A stretch of 64,000 nucleotides of DNA from Gnetum montanum. Taxonomy: Eukaryota > Streptophyta > Gnetopsida > Gnetales > Gnetaceae. Both the position numbers and the translations under genes were made by a program. Positions 59,834-64,000 of the stretch are shown piece by piece. Positions within the stretch are counted from its first letter, which is position 1, and the number at the start of each line of letters is the position of its first letter. The DNA lies in assembly GCA_015680685.1 (NCBI GenBank), contig MNCI01002981.1:157710-221709 (forward strand), read 5' to 3'. Below the pieces are notes generated by a model that was not told the origin of the DNA, made no database searches, and saw nothing but the letters and a program-made list of their open reading frames with translations.

Positions 59834-61194
59834 TCATTTTAGGTCCTTAGTTGAAGTCATTTTCTTGGATTGGGAATTAGTAAGTGGTTTAGATGTTTCC
59901 ATGCATGTCTTAAACAATTTTTGGTTCTCAATTAGTAGCCATAGGATGTCTTTTAGTTTTGTGGCTCTTGCTCTTTCTTTTGCGCATGTTTGTTTTTCAC
60001 TATTATGGACTATTTTAGTAACTCTGTCAACATTTTGAAGTGTCGGTCGACTATTGCATCCTTTACTTTCAACAGTAATGCATGGATTTCTTTGCATGTG
60101 TATGTCTTCGTTCATGTATTCTTTAGAGATCTCAATAGACAGATCCCTCATATTTAACTTACCATCGACTGTGCTAAGCCATGCCCTCCCCCTCCCTATG
60201 ATGATTGGAAATTCCTTATCATGGCTCTTCACTTTGATTACTGGGAAGTTTGCTGGATAGGACCACCCACTAACTATGGTTACTACATTTTCTATTCCTT
60301 TATTATCAATCTTTGTGATGTCAAACTCTTGGAGAATCACAAGCCATCTTATCACTTTGGGACTAACCACTGGTTTGTTTATTAGAAATCGAATAGCACT
60401 ATGATCAATGTGGACATAAATTTGGTAATTAAGCACATAATGGTGGAATTTTTTAAGCATGTACACCACGGCCATTAGTTTCTTTTCATTTATGGTGTAA
60501 TTTAAGTGTGCTTCTGTTGGCACAATGTATGTAGTATGATCTTTTTTGATCATCAAGTTGTGTTAGTACTGCCCCAAACACATAGTTGGAAGCATCAGTC
60601 ATGATATGAAAAGGTCTTGACCAATTCAGAGCTTGGAGGATTGGTGTTTCAACTAACTTCTACTTTAGAGTCTCAAATGTCTTTTCACATGATTTTTTCC
60701 ACTCAAAGGATGCATCCTTCATAAGTTCTACATGCAGTTTGGCTATTTTTGAGAAATCTTCAATGAATCTCCTATAGTATCTCGTATGGCCTAAAAGTAA
60801 TCTTACATCTTTCATTGTTTATGGTTGTTGAGTGATGTTTTGGATGACTTTGATCTTTTTGGGATCTACCTTAATACCCTTTTGGAAAAATTTTTATCCC
60901 AGCACTATGCCTTCTTGGACCATGAGAAGGCTCTTTTGCAGTTGAGCTTCAAATTGGTTTCAACACATCTTTTAAATACCTACTCCAACCGGTCCAATGC
61001 TTGTTTAAAATCTAGCCCGTATGTGGAAAAATCATCCATAAAAACTTCAATACCATTGCTTATATGCTTCTAGAAGATACTTAAGACCAATCTCTGGAAG
61101 GTTGCTGGTGCATTGCAAAGACCAAAAGGTAGCTGTTTGTAAGCAAATATTTCCCATGGACTAGTGAATGTGATCTTCTCTTGGTCTTCAGGTG
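59834..61194 (-). pseudogene. pol: RT-RNase H fragment joined to a protease C-terminal fragment
   Basis: From 61194 downward the minus strand encodes RT (FTSPWEIFAYKQLPFGLCNA, then FMDDFSTYGLDFKQALDRLE with the catalytic MDD at 61031-61039). It continues through the thumb (GHTRYYRRFIEDFSKIA) into RNase H (MTDASNYVFGAVL, HLNYTINEKKLMAVVY, HIDHSAIRFLINK, IRWLVILQEFDI, to GIENVV near 60290). It then passes in frame into SGWSYPANFPVIKV and FPIIIGRGRAWLSTVD, the C-terminal half of the retropepsin seen at 8768-9157. There the protease lies beside gag and not behind RNase H. The frame is open for 240 codons (60556-59834). The 5' end is cut by the LTR at 61195. Confidence 0.85.
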
Positions 61195-62051
61195 TGATGA
61201 GTGGTGAGGTACCCCTACACCCAAGCATATAAATCACAAGCATTCACGCATGATTCAATCAAATTCTATAGATGGGACTAGCTACACATCTAAATTGTTA
61301 TGCTTTGATCCCAGTTTGCTATCTTCCCACTTGGACTAGTGGTAGTTTGTCATGTATGGTTTAGTCCAAGGTGAGGCATATGATTGATGTTGTCTAGCCC
61401 TATGCTACTCCTAATGACAATAGAGAGATAAATTAATTAAGCTAATTAATGGTGGAAAGTAAAATCTAAACTAGCCTACCTGCAATGAGCATCTATTCCT
61501 AATCATCTACACACACCCTAGACTTCACGTAACTACCACTGGGATTACCAAGCATAAGTCACTAAGCTCACCAAATAATACACTATTGGGCTACCAGGGA
61601 ATTATGCTTAAGTTCTCGCAATTAGTTATACTTATTTTGCTTAATGACAAGAATCGTAAATAGCAATAAATGGAAACATTAACTAAGAAAACAATAAAAA
61701 ACTAAATAATTAAAAGTAATAATAAATCTAAGTGGATGCTGCAATGATGGAAGTAATGTTGATCTTTATTTTTGGTCATGTAACACGTCCAAGTACGTCA
61801 TACTTAAAATAAGGATGTCATACAATCATAAACATCACACTAGGGGCATGCACTAGGAAACAATAGAACTTAAAATCACAGAGCTATGAAAAACTATCTA
61901 AAATATGACAATAAAACTATGTCCCAACTATGCACCTAGGTGTTGTATTTATAGGCTAGCACAGGAGAGATGATATCAAATAATTGACATCATTTCTTGG
62001 GACCCGATATTGCGTATCTGATATCGAAGCTGACAAAATCATGACTAATCA
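61195..62051 (-). repeat. 3' LTR of an Athila-like element inserted into RT
   Basis: Plus-strand ends are TGATGAGTGG and GACTAATCA, with minus-strand TATAAATA at 61946-61953 and U3 palindromes at about 61970-62030. TACCCCCAT (polypurine tract) follows at 62052. The left flank AGGTG (61190-61194) should recur at the other end, beyond 64000. The insertion splits the RT domain of the 54502 element. Confidence 0.9.
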
Positions 62052-62269
62052 TACCCCCATGACTAAATGAAAACTCATCCTTGCGTTAAACAAAATGTGG
62101 AACAAGTTCTTTACAAAATATTTGGAAGGTATGGGATTATTAACTTACTTAAATTAATGGACAAATTGACTCTTACATGTCACAGTGGCCTTTTACGAAA
62201 ATTTAGACATAACATTACAAGATACAAAATTGGGAAAGCTCATGTAGTTCCCAGAGGCAGTGGCTCCTT

Positions 62270-64000
62270 CATCGGTCACTTCCCTTTGTTACTAGGCTTC
62301 TAAAATTTGTAGCAGTTGAGTAGTGACTGCAACTTTTCTTCCTCCATCTTTGGATCATGTACTTTCTAGGTTGCTAAATCGATGTGTGATAGCGCTAGTA
62401 CGTCCTATGGGCATGGTAGCTGCTAAAACATTTTTTTGGCCTTCATGTACCAAACTACAAACTACTGTCATTCCTTCTCAAAGGCTCTAGCCTTTTCTTT
62501 TAACTCATGATGATCTGTTAATCTTTTGGCTAGGTCTGAGGCAACATCTTTCTATCCATGGTAATAAGCCTTGATCACCTCTAGTTCTAAGTTTTCTACA
62601 TGGAGTTTCTATAAAGCATCTTTTCTATCCACAAACTCCTTTTCATATAATGCATAGGTGGGTACTACTTGCTGCTCTAATTTGTTTCTAGGCTGACCTA
62701 TTGTTAACATGGAAATTTTGGCATATTGAAGGTTAGCCAATGCCATGTATTCTTTTAAGTCCTTAATCTATAGGTCTTTGTTCTTCATTTCTACTTGATG
62801 GACTAAGGCATAACTATCCAAGATCACCTACCAATCAGGATTTTGCATTAACATGGATCCAATGTGGGCTTTAGTCATCTAGATTTTCTTTTTGTTGATC
62901 TACTTATACATGTTGACCTATTCCTAGAAGTGTTCTTTTACCTTTTCATGCTTTTTGGCCTTATTTTGCCATGTGCTTATTTGAATTACAAACTTCTGAT
63001 GAATTGCATAGACCTCCTCCATCAAGGAGGTTCTATTTTCTCTTACCAATCTATTAATTTCCTAGTTGATCCTCACTAGTTATCCTCTCAATTGGTGGAC
63101 ACTTTCCTTCAATATGTTCTTTTATTTCTCAATAGTGGTCAACCTTGCATTATCTATAGCAAGCTATTTATTTTTCTCTTGTGTGTTAGTCAATGCCTTC
63201 TTATTGGCATATGCCTAATCTTCAGCAAATGAGGCATTCCAGATTGCCTTCTCCTTTTCTTGCTTGACAACTTTATTCTCTTTGATCAATTTGTTTAGCT
63301 ACTCTATTCTGAATTGATCCAATTGGTCAAGTGTGACAAATCAGGTAAGATCCCATCTTTCAACTCTCAGGACAACCAGCTCTTGTTGCGAGCATTGCAC
63401 TTTTGCTTCTACATGTTTTGCCCTAGTCTTATCCATGACCAACTTCCCTTTGGTGGTAATGAGGTCTAATTGTACTGTATTGACATCACTAGGGATGTCA
63501 AATAGGGTGGTCATTACTTGTCCTATCCACAGTAATTGATCTAATACATCCTCATGGGTTTCAGGAGTCATTGAAGTCCCAACAAGCATTTGTGCATCTC
63601 TAGTCCTAGTCAAATCTATTGGGGGCATAACGGGCACATTGAAAGATTCCTTGATGTGATCCATTATCACCTCTACTATGCCTACTGCATCTTGATGCTA
63701 CATAACCACTATTGTGGCACCTTCTCCTATTTTGAGCATCACTTGAAAACATGCAGTGTTACCAAAGATTTTCGCAACAACTAGGATTCTCCTCTTGATT
63801 GTAGTAAAATTTTTCCCTTTTTTGGATCAATAGAATAGTGAGCTGCACGGTGTCATTGATGACTCTAAAGATGTTTAACTCATCTATACTTTCCCAATTT
63901 ATTCTTCTAGCAATTCTTTGCAAATGGCTCATTGTAGCCCTATAGTCTTATGGTGGTGGTGGTGGAACTTGTGGCTCATGATGTTGTTCGGGCTCTTGTT
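62270..64000 (-). pseudogene. Env-position coiled-coil ORF of the 61195 element, continues past the window
   Basis: It is colinear with 55590-57330. It includes the ESFNVPVMPPIDLTRTRDAQ...HEDVLDQLLWIGQVM block in an open stretch (63341-63670) and heptads at 62660-63330 (minus strand). It is broken by several stops. The ORF start lies outside the window. It lies between the polypurine tract and the missing upstream part of the element, in sense orientation. Confidence 0.65.

Overview
The window is plant nuclear DNA: AT-rich, with long introns, one split gene and about 35 kb of nested, decaying retroelements. The combination of dispersed old LTR elements, LINE debris and introns of 1-2 kb in a kinase gene suggests a large-genome vascular plant, possibly a gymnosperm. 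The species is not identified and that placement is inference. No organelle DNA, tRNA or rRNA gene or CRISPR array was found.

The only well supported host gene lies at 41920-51367 (+). It is an integrin-linked-kinase-type (ILK) gene with ankyrin repeats and a kinase domain, in 12 exons that join in a continuous frame of 493 residues. It keeps the VAVK lysine, the catalytic-loop Asp and the APE motif. It has GFG in place of DFG, lacks a glycine-rich loop, and has Asn where the catalytic-loop Lys is usual. Upstream (41041-41867) is a tandem series of ~170-bp units, each carrying an exon-like block between an acceptor and a donor. The last unit runs into the coding exon. Farther upstream (about 39.5-40.35 kb) is low-copy sequence partly resembling 17.6-18.05 kb.

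The rest is mostly one superfamily of Ty3/gypsy elements, Athila/Tat-like from the tRNA-Asp primer site, the gag type and the MDDFSTYG reverse transcriptase motif. Two complete non-autonomous copies lie at 5731-12777 (TSD GTCAT) and 19712-26539 (TSD AGGTA), both read on the minus strand. Two solo LTRs lie at 4562-5449 (TSD AGTCT) and 34209-34972 (TSD AGCTT). Partial copies lie at 1-3170, 30540-33800, 54502-61194 and 61195-64000. The last is inserted in the reverse transcriptase of the one before. LTRs begin TGATGA/TGATGG, end in (C)TCATCA or CCCATCA, and carry a TATAAATA box and a cluster of GATATC-type palindromes. Several copies carry an extra sense ORF next to the 3' LTR, in the env position. 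It encodes a coiled-coil protein, and its ATG directly follows a conserved splice-acceptor module.

LINE remains form a second layer: an RT fragment (26.69-27.46 kb), a tandem array of about seven 5'-truncated LINE tails (27.85-30.54 kb), zinc-binding C-termini (3.2-3.5 kb and 37.3-38.3 kb) and a weaker fragment near 13.1-13.5 kb. A chromovirus-like integrase fragment (35.6-35.83 kb) sits beside a 28-30 bp minisatellite. Most retroelement frames are broken by TAG/TGA stops and not by indels, as expected from cytosine deamination in methylated repeats.
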